This document shows, piece after piece, positions 17,276 through 26,506 of a DNA stretch of 64,000 nucleotides; within the stretch, counting starts at the first letter, position 1; each line of letters begins with the position of its first letter. Origin of the DNA: Clostridia bacterium (GTDB lineage: Bacteria > Bacillota > Clostridia > TANB77 > UBA1234); contig CAAFRB010000082.1 in the NCBI GenBank assembly GCA_900765095.1, positions 1 through 64,000 on the forward strand. The letters are read 5' to 3'. Made by a program: the position numbers and the translations under genes. The notes beneath the pieces were generated by a model. It worked only from the letters and a program-made list of their open reading frames with translations, did no database searches and was not told the DNA's origin.

Positions 17276-18751
17276 ATGAATAATTACAGTATATATCATG
17301 ACATTGCAACTAGAACAAATGGGGATATATATATTGGCGTTGTTGGTCCTGTTAGAACTGGTAAATCTACATTTATAAAAAACTTTATGGATATTGCGGT
17401 GTTGCCAAATATCAAAGACGAGTTTAAAGCAAGAAGGGCACAAGACGAATTACCACAAAGTTCAAACGGAAAAACTATAATGACTACAGAGCCTAAATTT
17501 GTTCCTAATGAAGCCGTTGAAGTCATGATAGACAATGTGAAATTTAATATGAGAATGATTGACTGTGTTGGATATCTTGTAAAAAATGCAGTTGGTCATT
17601 TGGAAGGCGATGTGCCAAGAATGGTGAGTACACCGTGGTTTGAAAATCAAATTCCTTTTGAAGAGGCTGCAGAACTTGGAACTAAAAAAGTAATTGAAGA
17701 ACATTCAACAATCGGAATATTGGTCACAACAGATGGTAGTGTCACGGAATTGGATAGAGATGATTACATAGACGCAGAAGAAAGAGTGGCAAAAGAACTA
17801 AAGGCACAAAATAAGCCGTTTGTAATCTTATTAAACACGAATAATCCAAATTCAAACGAAGCAAATGTACTATGCAAAGAATTAGAAAACAAATATGATG
17901 CACCAGTAATTGCTATAAATTGCTTAAGATTAAGCGAAGAAGATATAAACAATATATTGGGAAAAGTACTATATGAATTCCCGGTAAATGAAATAGATAT
18001 AAATCTTCCAAAATGGGTTGAAAACTTAAATTGCGAACACTGGCTTAGAAAAAATATTCTAACACTAGTAAAAACAAAATTTACAAACATACAAAACTTG
18101 AGGCAAATCAAGCATGTGTTAAATGAAATTGGCAACGAGGAAATAGTAGATAAATTAAATCTAAATACAATAGAACTTGGAAATGGAAAGGCACTAGTAG
18201 ATGTAATGCTAGATAATAGCTTGTTTTACAAAATACTTACAGAAATATCAGGATTTAATGTTGAGGAAGAGGGAGATTTGTTTAGCATAGTAACATCGCT
18301 TGCTCAAAGTAAAAAAAGCTATGATAAAATTGCTGCTGCGTTGAATGATGTTGAAAGAAAAGGTTATGGAATAATAACGCCAAACATGGAAGATCTAACA
18401 CTTGAAGAACCAGAAATAGTAAAACAAGGCTCGAAATTTGGAGTAAAACTTCGTGCAAAAGCACCAAGCCTACATATTATAAAGGCTGAGATTGAAACAG
18501 AGATTTCACCTATAGTTGGAAGTGAAAAACAATCGGAAGAATTGGTGGATTATTTAATGAAGGAGTTTGAAGATGATCCGACTAGCATTTGGCAGTCTAA
18601 CATATTTGGAAAGTCACTTCATGAATTAGTAAACGAAGGCTTGCAGAATAAATTATACAAGATGCCAGAAGAGGCACAATGTAAGTTACAAGAAACATTA
18701 GAAAAGATAATAAATGAAGGCAGTGGTGGATTAATCTGCATAATATTGTAA
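17276..18751 (+). CDS. spoIVA: Stage IV sporulation protein A (spore coat base-layer ATPase)
   Basis: A 491-residue protein, almost exactly the length of Bacillus SpoIVA (492). The ATG at 17276 follows AGGAGGG; upstream in-frame codons are ignored. SpoIVA polymerises on the outer forespore membrane using ATP and forms the base layer for the spore coat and a requirement for cortex. Visible: Walker A GPVRTGKST (24-32), the conserved DELPQSSNGKTIMTTEPKF block, MIDCVGY, HLEGDVPRMVSTPWF and the C-terminal EGSGGLICIIL. It stands alone, with its own sigma-E-like promoter and terminator, as in other spore formers. This gene is the strongest single piece of evidence that the organism makes endospores. 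Confidence 0.97.
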   Translation: MNNYSIYHDIATRTNGDIYIGVVGPVRTGKSTFIKNFMDIAVLPNIKDEFKARRAQDELPQSSNGKTIMTTEPKFVPNEAVEVMIDNVKFNMRMIDCVGYLVKNAVGHLEGDVPRMVSTPWFENQIPFEEAAELGTKKVIEEHSTIGILVTTDGSVTELDRDDYIDAEERVAKELKAQNKPFVILLNTNNPNSNEANVLCKELENKYDAPVIAINCLRLSEEDINNILGKVLYEFPVNEIDINLPKWVENLNCEHWLRKNILTLVKTKFTNIQNLRQIKHVLNEIGNEEIVDKLNLNTIELGNGKALVDVMLDNSLFYKILTEISGFNVEEEGDLFSIVTSLAQSKKSYDKIAAALNDVERKGYGIITPNMEDLTLEEPEIVKQGSKFGVKLRAKAPSLHIIKAEIETEISPIVGSEKQSEELVDYLMKEFEDDPTSIWQSNIFGKSLHELVNEGLQNKLYKMPEEAQCKLQETLEKIINEGSGGLICIIL

Positions 18752-18778
18752 TAAAAAATAAAATTGAAAGTAAACGGG

Positions 18779-18802
18779 AAAGGGCATTTGCAGCCCTTTT
18801 TT
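18779..18802 (+). terminator. Terminator of spoIVA
   Basis: AAAGGGC, a seven-base loop and GCCCTTTTTT, 28 bases after the stop. Confidence 0.85.
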
Positions 18803-18812
18803 GCCATATAAA

Positions 18813-18881
18813 TTAAAAAATGTAAATCAAAATCGTTAAAAAATGTATATTAAATTTCTTAAAAAATGTATATTCATTATT
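18813..18881. repeat. 23-bp tandem repeat, three copies
   Basis: TTAAAAAATGTA recurs at 18813, 18836 and 18859, exactly 23 bp apart; the last two units share TTAAAAAATGTATATT. A fourth, slightly different copy (one extra A) lies in the hairpin loop at 18932. The array lies upstream of the SLH surface operon and contains phased A-tracts, so it may be curved DNA or a regulator-binding site. Confidence 0.7.
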
Positions 18882-18913
18882 GAAAGTGTGTGAAACATTA
18901 AGTGAAAAGTTAC

Positions 18914-18960
18914 AAGAATGTTACAATTGGGTTAAAAAAATGTAACATTCTTTTCTTTTA
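18914..18960 (+). terminator. Strong hairpin with T-tail upstream of the SLH operon
   Basis: AAGAATGTTACA (18914-18925) pairs perfectly with TGTAACATTCTT (18941-18952), followed by TTCTTTTA. It lies after the spoIVA terminator and 64 bases before the SLH start codon. It is therefore either a second terminator or a leader attenuator of the SLH operon. Confidence 0.55.
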
Positions 18961-19023
18961 TGTTGAAATTTAGAACAATATGTTAAAATATTGCTGATTA
19001 AATATGTAAAAGGAGGAAGAACA

Positions 19024-19623
19024 ATGAAAATGAAACACATCATTGCTGTGTTATGTTTTTGCATAGTTATATGTACTAGTGTGTTTGCTGCAAGTTTTAG
19101 CGATATATCGAGCGAACATTGGGCCTTTAACTATGTTGATGAACTAACAACAAAAGGTGTAATTAATGGTTACCCAGATGGAACATTTAAGCCTGATGGA
19201 ACCATATCAAAAGCGGAATTCATTAAACTTGTCGTTATGGCATCTTTACCTGAAGACGTTGATATAGCAGATGCACCATCAGCTATGGATAACTGGGCTG
19301 GACAAGTTGTGGCGGTAGCACAGATTTATCAACTTATTGAGCCAGGTTCAGTAACAGAAAATAATATGAATGAGCCAATTACAAGAATGGAAATGGCGTT
19401 AATAATTTCAAAAGCTGATGTCTTTTTGAGAGGAAATTCGCTAGATTTAAGTAAGTCAATAACATTTAATGATTATGATGAAATGAACAAAGAAGAAATA
19501 ACGTATTTAACTCATGCTGTTAGTAAGGGATTGATATCTGGTTATCCAGATAACACTTTTAAACCTTCGCAAAATATGAGTAGAGCAGAAGCAGCTACTA
19601 TGATTTATAGATATACGAAATAG
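19024..19623 (+). CDS. SLH-domain surface protein
   Basis: A 199-residue exported protein; ATG at 19024 follows AAAGGAGG. Residues 1-24 form a signal peptide (MKMKHIIAVLCFCIVICTSVFA, cut near A24). The rest is three SLH units: FSDISSEHWAFNYVDEL..GVINGYPDGTFKP, a middle unit around NWAGQVVAVAQ..ITRMEMALII, and FNDY..ITYLTHAVSKGLISGYPDNTFKPSQNMSRAEA. SLH units bind pyruvylated secondary wall polymer, so this protein would sit in the cell wall. It has no further domain. It lies 14 bases upstream of a giant secreted protein that has no anchor of its own; the SLH protein may help fix that partner at the surface, an inference from gene order. Confidence 0.93.
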   Translation: MKMKHIIAVLCFCIVICTSVFAASFSDISSEHWAFNYVDELTTKGVINGYPDGTFKPDGTISKAEFIKLVVMASLPEDVDIADAPSAMDNWAGQVVAVAQIYQLIEPGSVTENNMNEPITRMEMALIISKADVFLRGNSLDLSKSITFNDYDEMNKEEITYLTHAVSKGLISGYPDNTFKPSQNMSRAEAATMIYRYTK

Positions 19624-19637
19624 GGGGTGAAGGTTAA

Positions 19638-22600
19638 ATGAATAATAAAAAAACGATATCGTTATTGTTAATGGCACTACTTATTATGTGTTTGGGAACA
19701 GTGTCATTTGCAGTGGTACAATCGTCAGTATTTGATAAAGTTACTGCTGGAGAAACTAGTGGTCATGTGCATACATATGAGGATAACATGATACTTGGTG
19801 AAAATTGTCAAGTGACAATTGAAAAAAAATGTACTATTTGTAACTACGTAGCATCAACAGAAGTAATTTATCAACATACTTGGGTTAAGCAAACTGATGG
19901 TAGAGAAAAATGCAGTAGTTGTGGTCAGTTTAAAAGTTGCGGTGGTTATTCACAACACAAGTGGCAGTTAAAACATGATGAGAATAGACATTGGGATGAA
20001 TGTTCAGTTTGTCATGAAAAAACTGCTTTTGAAAATCACTCCTATTCAGATTCATATAGGTTAAGTGATAATGAATATTATCATACACAAGAATGTTCTA
20101 AATGTCATTATGAGAAACAAACTTTACATACTTATACTCCTGGGTGGTATACAAAAAGTTATGATAACGAATCACATTATTATGAATGTTCAGTATGTAA
20201 ATTGAAGTTTGGAGAAGTAATGCATGGAGATGATAGTTACACTGATTATGATATGAAAAGTAACGAGTCATACCACTGGAAGGTTTGTAATGTTTGCAAA
20301 GCTGAATATGATAAAGAAAGTCATGATAAAAAAGTAGCTTCTCAGATAGAAGGCAATGACAGCCATCATGATACTGTGTGTTCTGTGTGTGGGATAAAAA
20401 CAGGCACTGAAGTTCATAAATGGTCTGGTATTGAATCAGATGAGCATAAATGTCAAGAATGTGGATATGTTCCACAAGGTAAAAATAGATACCACTATTA
20501 TGATATAGGAAATGGCGAAACTATAAATAGACTTTCTTACGAATGTCAATTTTGTAAAGCTACAAATACATTAAAGCTAAACCAAGCAATAGATAAACTA
20601 AACATACAAGAATATACATGTTCTGATGCAGAGAAAAAGATGGAGGATCCGCCAGAATTTTCAAGAGGAACGTACACTGCTACTTGGGCAGGAGCATTAA
20701 GAAATAGAAATGGTGAGATAGCAAGTGGAATAAAAGTGCCTAATGAGTGGATAACAATATATGGATGGACACAAAGAACAGTTGATACTCATAGAAAGAA
20801 GACCCCAGAGTATAAAAGCGAAACTGTAACAAATTTAATGAACGGTATTTTTGGAAACAGTTATCAAGCTCCTGCGAGTGCTGTTAAAGGTGTCACTGAA
20901 TTATTAGGTGCTGAGAATAATAATTTTATTACTAATGACGTAATTGGACTAGTTGATAATACTTCACAAGACTGGTGGATTGGTTTCCAAGGCGCATGCC
21001 CAGAAGTTATAAAAGACGGTTCTACGTATAAAGCAAATCAATCATATTCTGGTAATACATTTTCGTTCACATTTAATCATGGTAAAGGTGGATGGATGTT
21101 TGTTAACAGTAGATTATTTAATTCAACAGGAGAAGGAACTAACGCCGTATTATTTAAGAGTGGTTCTTATGAAAAAGAAGCACCAAAGCCAATGTACGCA
21201 GACGTTTACTATTGCTACAGAACAACTGATGGAGAAATACCAAAGAATGGTTATGAAGCAATTTACAAACATTCTTCGCAAGTAATATACAATAACGGAA
21301 GAAAAACAGCAACGGTTAGTGTTAAACCTGATCTGACGAAGATTGATAATACTGGATATAGATATGTAGGAAATAAGAGTAGCGTGGGATCTACATCTAC
21401 AGTATCTGTTGCTAAATATTCACCAGACGTAAATACAGATGAAACAGCTAACGTAACAGTAAGCTTTGATAATCAACATTCAGCAGCTATTATAACTTTC
21501 TTTATAGAACCAGTTAAATTGTATTACGGTCATGTATCTACAGATTACAAAGGAAGATTGCAAAATATAAATGCACCAACAGCTACTAATGAAGCAGGTC
21601 TTGAATTTCCAGACTACTATAACGGAACAAATTGTGCCATAGATGTAAAGTCATTAAATAAATTTTATTGGCCAGGATTTATCCTAGAAGATGCTAAGAC
21701 ATTCCAATACGCTGGAAATAGCACAATTTCAAGCTATGCTTCTTCAAAAACAATTTGGGAAAAACACTATAATGCAGATGAAACAACGATTTATGAGCCG
21801 GGAAAAACAGGTAATAGATATACTGTAACGACTTCTGTACCAAGTAGATATACTACATCAAAAGAAAAAGAAGGAAAAGCAGTAGATAAGCAGTTCTATT
21901 ATTACTACAATACTCCAACATTAAAGATAGAGCATAAAGATTATGATGATAACACTATGCTTAAAGATAAGAAAGATCAGGATTTAACATACTTGACTCA
22001 AATATTAAATCAATATGCAATGCTAAATTCGTTAGTAACAGACAACATTGGAAGTAACGGAACTACAGTACACGAGTTGATAGTAGATGACTTAGAGTCT
22101 GAAACTATTAAACATTTTTCTTATAATTTTGGAAATAGAGATTTAGTACAAGTAGAAATTTATGAGATAGACTCATCTGGAAGAGAGAGTTTATATGGTG
22201 TTTTGTATCATGAAGATGAATACAAACCAAAGAATAAAGGATACAAAGTTGAAGACTATGCGGGCGTATTTGAAAAGTATTATACAGATTCATTAAGCAA
22301 CATTGTTGGTCAGATAGGTCAAACAGATAAAACATTCAATACAAATAAGAATTGGAGAATTGTGTTTAAGTATAGACCAGTTGAAAGAGTGTATATAAGC
22401 TTTATGGACTTAAAAGGTAATAAGATTTTCATAAGAGATGATAAAAATCCTGGAAAATATATTGCAGAAATAACAGATAAAATAGACAAAGTGATTGGTT
22501 ATACACATACTGTTACTGATTTAGGAACTAGTGGAGATTACAAAGCTGTAGGATATACAGAAGACACAAATGCTTACATAAGAGATTATTCGAAATCAAA

Positions 22601-25600
22601 TTCAACATCAAATGGCTCTGATATACTTGTCCCTGCTCAAACTGGGGATAGATATATAGTAATATTCTATTCTACAGAAAAGACTGTACGAGTAGAATAC
22701 AAAGACAAAAAGGGAAATACAATAAAAGATCCAACAACTCTTGAAGTGCCAGATACAGGTACAACAGTAGACGTACCTGTTATAGATCTTTTTGATGTTG
22801 TTGATTACAAGAAGAATGAAAATTATGATGGCAATGATGCAACAACTGAAAAACAACCTTCAGTACCGTTGACAGAGAACGACAAAACAATAAGTGTTCC
22901 AAGTACAGGAAACAATCAACATATTATTATCTACTATGAACAAAATGAAACTTTAAAGGTTGAATATAGAGAAATAGGAACAGAACAACAATTACCAGTT
23001 CCACCAAAATATGAAACAACAACATTTATAGAAATACCTGAAACAGGAACAAAAATTGAAGTACCTGAAGTACCAGGATACGTTATAAAATATTATAAGC
23101 ATAATGATAATTATAACGGAACAGATACAACAATTGACGGACCGGAAAGAACTCCAGGTTCACAGATTCCAGCAAATCCAAATGGAAATAATCAGTACAT
23201 AATTATATATTACGAAAAAAATAAAGAAACTTCAAAATTGATTATTGAATGTAGAGAAGACACTCCAACAGGTAAAGAATTAAAGGATCCAACGGAAGTT
23301 GATATTCCAGTAGGTGAGGAAACTAAGATTATACCGCCAGATATAGAAGGATATACACCAACTGAATGGGTAGATCCAGACGGCTCAACAAATAATGATA
23401 TTGAAAAAATTATTGTAGTTGGTGAACCAGATGGCGTTAAAAAGATAATAATTATATATAAGAAGAGCGATAATGATCCAGGAAAAACTGATCCAAATCC
23501 ACAACCTGGCGTAATAACACCAGATGATAATAAGCAAAGAGTTGTGTTAAGAGCTAACACAAAAGGTGCAGAGGAATATGATGTATCTTCTGCTATACCA
23601 ACATCAGAAGATTTGTATACTGAAGGAGATGTGTATAGTTACAGATTTGTAACAGATATGACTGAGGCTCCGTATTCGGAGAAAATTAAAGTAAGAATTA
23701 AGCAAAAATACTATACCAATATTGATGATACGTCAAAGATTTCTGACGTTTCAACTGATATAATTGAAGTAGAAATTAAATATAATTATTATGATATCAA
23801 AAAAGCAGAGTTGTACGACTTGAAACAAATGACAATTATAAATGATGCGATAAAGAATTATAACGGATACGATTATGATGCGGGAACATCAGGAGCTTAC
23901 GAGGAAGGAAAAGCTACATTAGGTGTAACTAAGAATATACCAAAAATATATTATGAAGTACCAACAGGAGTAGGTACAGAACCTACAAACAGAATTCAAA
24001 TAAGAAGTAATGCAGGATATGAAGTAAAAAAGAACGGTGATGTTTATGAAATAACATTACAAGACATTGCTTACGTAAAACCAAATGTAAGCGAATTCAA
24101 ATCAATGTATAAATTGGAAGCAGACGGAATAGTTGAAAAATGTACATTTGTTAGAGTGCAAAAATTAGCTATTCAAATGAATGGTGCGGAAGATGTTGAA
24201 ATATTAACTGGTGAACAATACAATTTACCTAAGAAATCAGAGGCTTTAAGAGATGTAAAATATTATATACCTTATACTCCTGGTAGAGCACCACTATATA
24301 GCTTCTATCGTAACAAAGATTTGTTTGTACAAGAAAAAGCTTTAAATCAAACTTACTCAACAAACTTTGAAGGAGATTACAGGTTAATAGAAGCAGTTGT
24401 AGATAACAATACAACAATTCAAAAGTTTGAGCCAAGAAATGGTACTAAATTAAATGTGGAGAAATTCATAATTAATTCATTAAATGTTAACACACCTATA
24501 ATAAACAACACAACATTAAAACCAGAAGAAGATAATACAAATTCAACACAATTAGCAAATGGTGTAACTATTTCTAATAATGTAGCAAGATATAATAATT
24601 CTTCTATAATATTGAACTTAGATAAGAAATTTACAATAACAATACCAAATGCAGGTAACCATATTTCAAGTAAAGGATATGGTAACAGAAATTACAATGT
24701 TGATGGTACAAAAGCAAATGATTTAGCTGGAACAATAAATGCAGATAGAATGAAACGTAATTATGAAGACATGATTACGGAAGACTACCAAAAGAAATAT
24801 AATGTAGAGACAGAAGAAAATTCTTATGGACCAACGTTTGCAGAAATGAAATTGATAAAATTCCCTTATGATGTATATTTGTTAAATCCAGATAAGGGAG
24901 ATACTACAAGACAACAAAAAGGTGCACCACAATTATTTAAAGCTGGTGAGTGGTACAATTTATATGATTACATTAAGCCAAGTGTTACAACATATACTTT
25001 TGTTTTACCAATATGGGTAAAAGATGCGCACGATTATAAAGTGTCAAATGGTGAAGGAATATACACACTTGTAGTTGCAGAAAACTGTCCAGCAGATAAA
25101 TTACAAGCTGCAATGAATAATCCAGCTTCTGTTAAAAAGAATGCAAGAAATGAAAAAGCAGATTATATTTTAGGAAAAACTTTTGATACTTATGTATCTG
25201 GTAGAGTTTATGATTTAGAAGTTAGAGATTCTGATGATCCAGGTTATATGAACAAAGTGCCAGCATTAAAATGCAACAATTTACCTCTTGCACAAGCTGG
25301 ACAAGTAAAGGCTTATAAATTAGGTTTGAAACTTGGTTATAGATTCTATTTTGACTTAAAGACAAAGGGAATATCAAATAACACAATAGGATTAAAACCA
25401 AAGATATACTACGTACCATTAACTGGTGGAACGGCAACAGACGACATAGCATTGTTCTATCATTCAAAAACTAATTTATATAACAAGCTAACAGAAAAAG
25501 ATTTATACGTAAACATGATGATGGCACAAACACATGGAAATGTAAACAATGCACAATTCACAAGCGAAACAATTTATGCGAAAGCATTGAACACATCAAG

Positions 25601-26144
25601 AGTATTTACAAACAGAAACACAATCGGTAAATTGATTAATGGATTGGTATTGAAAAATGCCACAGAAAAGTTGCCTTACGATAATGTAAAAGAAGAAATG
25701 TCAGTATGTGGATTTGCTGAATTAGGATTGGATGCATTCTTAGCAAGTGCAGGTCAAAGTGCAACAATCAATGGAAATCAACACAATATTAGAAATGCTA
25801 GTGGTCATTGGTATGGAGAATATTACTTACCAGCAAGTACGCTTGTATATAAAGGAACTACAACAACTAGAGAGAATGCTATGGCAAGTAAAAACATACT
25901 AGCAGGCGGTTATTTGATAGTTGCTTTTGAGGAAATAACAACAGGTACAAATGATACAGGAAAGGGATATTTAACATATTCTGCTCCGACAACAAATACA
26001 CAATGGCAAAAAGAAGAAGCACATCAATCAGTAAAATTACCAAACGGAAGAACAGCAACAGTTCCTACTGCTGGTACACCAATGGCAATTTATCAAATTG
26101 GATTAAAAGCAAATAGCGACTACGAAACAGAGGGAACACACTAA
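19638..26144 (+). CDS. Giant secreted protein with CxxC-rich region and MucBP-like repeats
   Basis: A 2168-residue protein starting ATG after GGGGTG. Signal peptide at residues 1-26 (MNNKKTISLLLMALLIMCLGTVSFA). Residues about 35-320 contain nine CxxC pairs (CTIC, CSSC, CSVC, CSKC, CSVC, CNVC, CSVC, CQEC, CQFC), most preceded by an H-x(n)-H/W spacing of about 35 residues: probable repeated zinc or metal sites. Residues about 1015-1290 hold three MucBP-like units (KVEYREIGTEQQL, EVPGYVIKYY, HIIIYYEQ), then a Pro-rich linker and an 850-residue beta-rich region I cannot name. There is no LPxTG, SLH or membrane segment at the end. It follows the SLH gene by 14 bases, so is co-translated with it. 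Adhesin or surface-layer role inferred. Confidence 0.88.
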   Translation: MNNKKTISLLLMALLIMCLGTVSFAVVQSSVFDKVTAGETSGHVHTYEDNMILGENCQVTIEKKCTICNYVASTEVIYQHTWVKQTDGREKCSSCGQFKSCGGYSQHKWQLKHDENRHWDECSVCHEKTAFENHSYSDSYRLSDNEYYHTQECSKCHYEKQTLHTYTPGWYTKSYDNESHYYECSVCKLKFGEVMHGDDSYTDYDMKSNESYHWKVCNVCKAEYDKESHDKKVASQIEGNDSHHDTVCSVCGIKTGTEVHKWSGIESDEHKCQECGYVPQGKNRYHYYDIGNGETINRLSYECQFCKATNTLKLNQAIDKLNIQEYTCSDAEKKMEDPPEFSRGTYTATWAGALRNRNGEIASGIKVPNEWITIYGWTQRTVDTHRKKTPEYKSETVTNLMNGIFGNSYQAPASAVKGVTELLGAENNNFITNDVIGLVDNTSQDWWIGFQGACPEVIKDGSTYKANQSYSGNTFSFTFNHGKGGWMFVNSRLFNSTGEGTNAVLFKSGSYEKEAPKPMYADVYYCYRTTDGEIPKNGYEAIYKHSSQVIYNNGRKTATVSVKPDLTKIDNTGYRYVGNKSSVGSTSTVSVAKYSPDVNTDETANVTVSFDNQHSAAIITFFIEPVKLYYGHVSTDYKGRLQNINAPTATNEAGLEFPDYYNGTNCAIDVKSLNKFYWPGFILEDAKTFQYAGNSTISSYASSKTIWEKHYNADETTIYEPGKTGNRYTVTTSVPSRYTTSKEKEGKAVDKQFYYYYNTPTLKIEHKDYDDNTMLKDKKDQDLTYLTQILNQYAMLNSLVTDNIGSNGTTVHELIVDDLESETIKHFSYNFGNRDLVQVEIYEIDSSGRESLYGVLYHEDEYKPKNKGYKVEDYAGVFEKYYTDSLSNIVGQIGQTDKTFNTNKNWRIVFKYRPVERVYISFMDLKGNKIFIRDDKNPGKYIAEITDKIDKVIGYTHTVTDLGTSGDYKAVGYTEDTNAYIRDYSKSNSTSNGSDILVPAQTGDRYIVIFYSTEKTVRVEYKDKKGNTIKDPTTLEVPDTGTTVDVPVIDLFDVVDYKKNENYDGNDATTEKQPSVPLTENDKTISVPSTGNNQHIIIYYEQNETLKVEYREIGTEQQLPVPPKYETTTFIEIPETGTKIEVPEVPGYVIKYYKHNDNYNGTDTTIDGPERTPGSQIPANPNGNNQYIIIYYEKNKETSKLIIECREDTPTGKELKDPTEVDIPVGEETKIIPPDIEGYTPTEWVDPDGSTNNDIEKIIVVGEPDGVKKIIIIYKKSDNDPGKTDPNPQPGVITPDDNKQRVVLRANTKGAEEYDVSSAIPTSEDLYTEGDVYSYRFVTDMTEAPYSEKIKVRIKQKYYTNIDDTSKISDVSTDIIEVEIKYNYYDIKKAELYDLKQMTIINDAIKNYNGYDYDAGTSGAYEEGKATLGVTKNIPKIYYEVPTGVGTEPTNRIQIRSNAGYEVKKNGDVYEITLQDIAYVKPNVSEFKSMYKLEADGIVEKCTFVRVQKLAIQMNGAEDVEILTGEQYNLPKKSEALRDVKYYIPYTPGRAPLYSFYRNKDLFVQEKALNQTYSTNFEGDYRLIEAVVDNNTTIQKFEPRNGTKLNVEKFIINSLNVNTPIINNTTLKPEEDNTNSTQLANGVTISNNVARYNNSSIILNLDKKFTITIPNAGNHISSKGYGNRNYNVDGTKANDLAGTINADRMKRNYEDMITEDYQKKYNVETEENSYGPTFAEMKLIKFPYDVYLLNPDKGDTTRQQKGAPQLFKAGEWYNLYDYIKPSVTTYTFVLPIWVKDAHDYKVSNGEGIYTLVVAENCPADKLQAAMNNPASVKKNARNEKADYILGKTFDTYVSGRVYDLEVRDSDDPGYMNKVPALKCNNLPLAQAGQVKAYKLGLKLGYRFYFDLKTKGISNNTIGLKPKIYYVPLTGGTATDDIALFYHSKTNLYNKLTEKDLYVNMMMAQTHGNVNNAQFTSETIYAKALNTSRVFTNRNTIGKLINGLVLKNATEKLPYDNVKEEMSVCGFAELGLDAFLASAGQSATINGNQHNIRNASGHWYGEYYLPASTLVYKGTTTTRENAMASKNILAGGYLIVAFEEITTGTNDTGKGYLTYSAPTTNTQWQKEEAHQSVKLPNGRTATVPTAGTPMAIYQIGLKANSDYETEGTH

Positions 26145-26221
26145 TAATAAATGAACCTAAGGAAAAGAAAAACTAATAGATTATATCTAGTTTTATTAGA
26201 GGATAATTATTAAATAAAAAC

Positions 26222-26268
26222 ATGGACTTACGCCAAATGACGTAAGCCCATATTTTTTATTTTTTTCA
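26222..26268 (+). terminator. Terminator of the surface operon
   Basis: ATGGACTTACG (26222-26232) pairs with CGTAAGCCCAT (26241-26251), followed by ATTTTTTATTTTTTTC. Confidence 0.9.
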
Positions 26269-26275
26269 TCCTTAT

Positions 26276-26407
26276 TGCATTCTATAAGCGACTTTTAGCT
26301 AATCTTTTCACATTTTTCGAACGACTTTTGGTGGATTACTACACATTTTCCAAGGGACTTTTAAGACAATCTCACACATTTTTCAAAGGACTTTTTACAT
26401 ATTCTGT
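26276..26407. repeat. 33-bp tandem repeat, about four copies
   Basis: CACATTTTTC-x-AA-x-GACTTTT recurs at 26309, 26342 and 26375, each exactly 33 bp apart; a more diverged unit (GCATTCTATAAGCGACTTTT) starts at 26276. It fills the 360-base gap between the surface operon and the flavoprotein gene and does not encode a continuous protein. Confidence 0.75.
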
Positions 26408-26506
26408 AAAACAATGATATCTCCTCTTTTAAATTGTCAAAAAATATGATATAAATATTCTATAGTGCGTTAATAATTTTATATTGTATAAAAAGGAATG
26501 ATTAAA

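Noticed and set aside
17126..17443. Minus-strand ORF of 105 codons overlapping the spoIVA start
   Set aside because: Overlaps the sigma-E-like promoter and start of spoIVA; no ribosome site or family resemblance.
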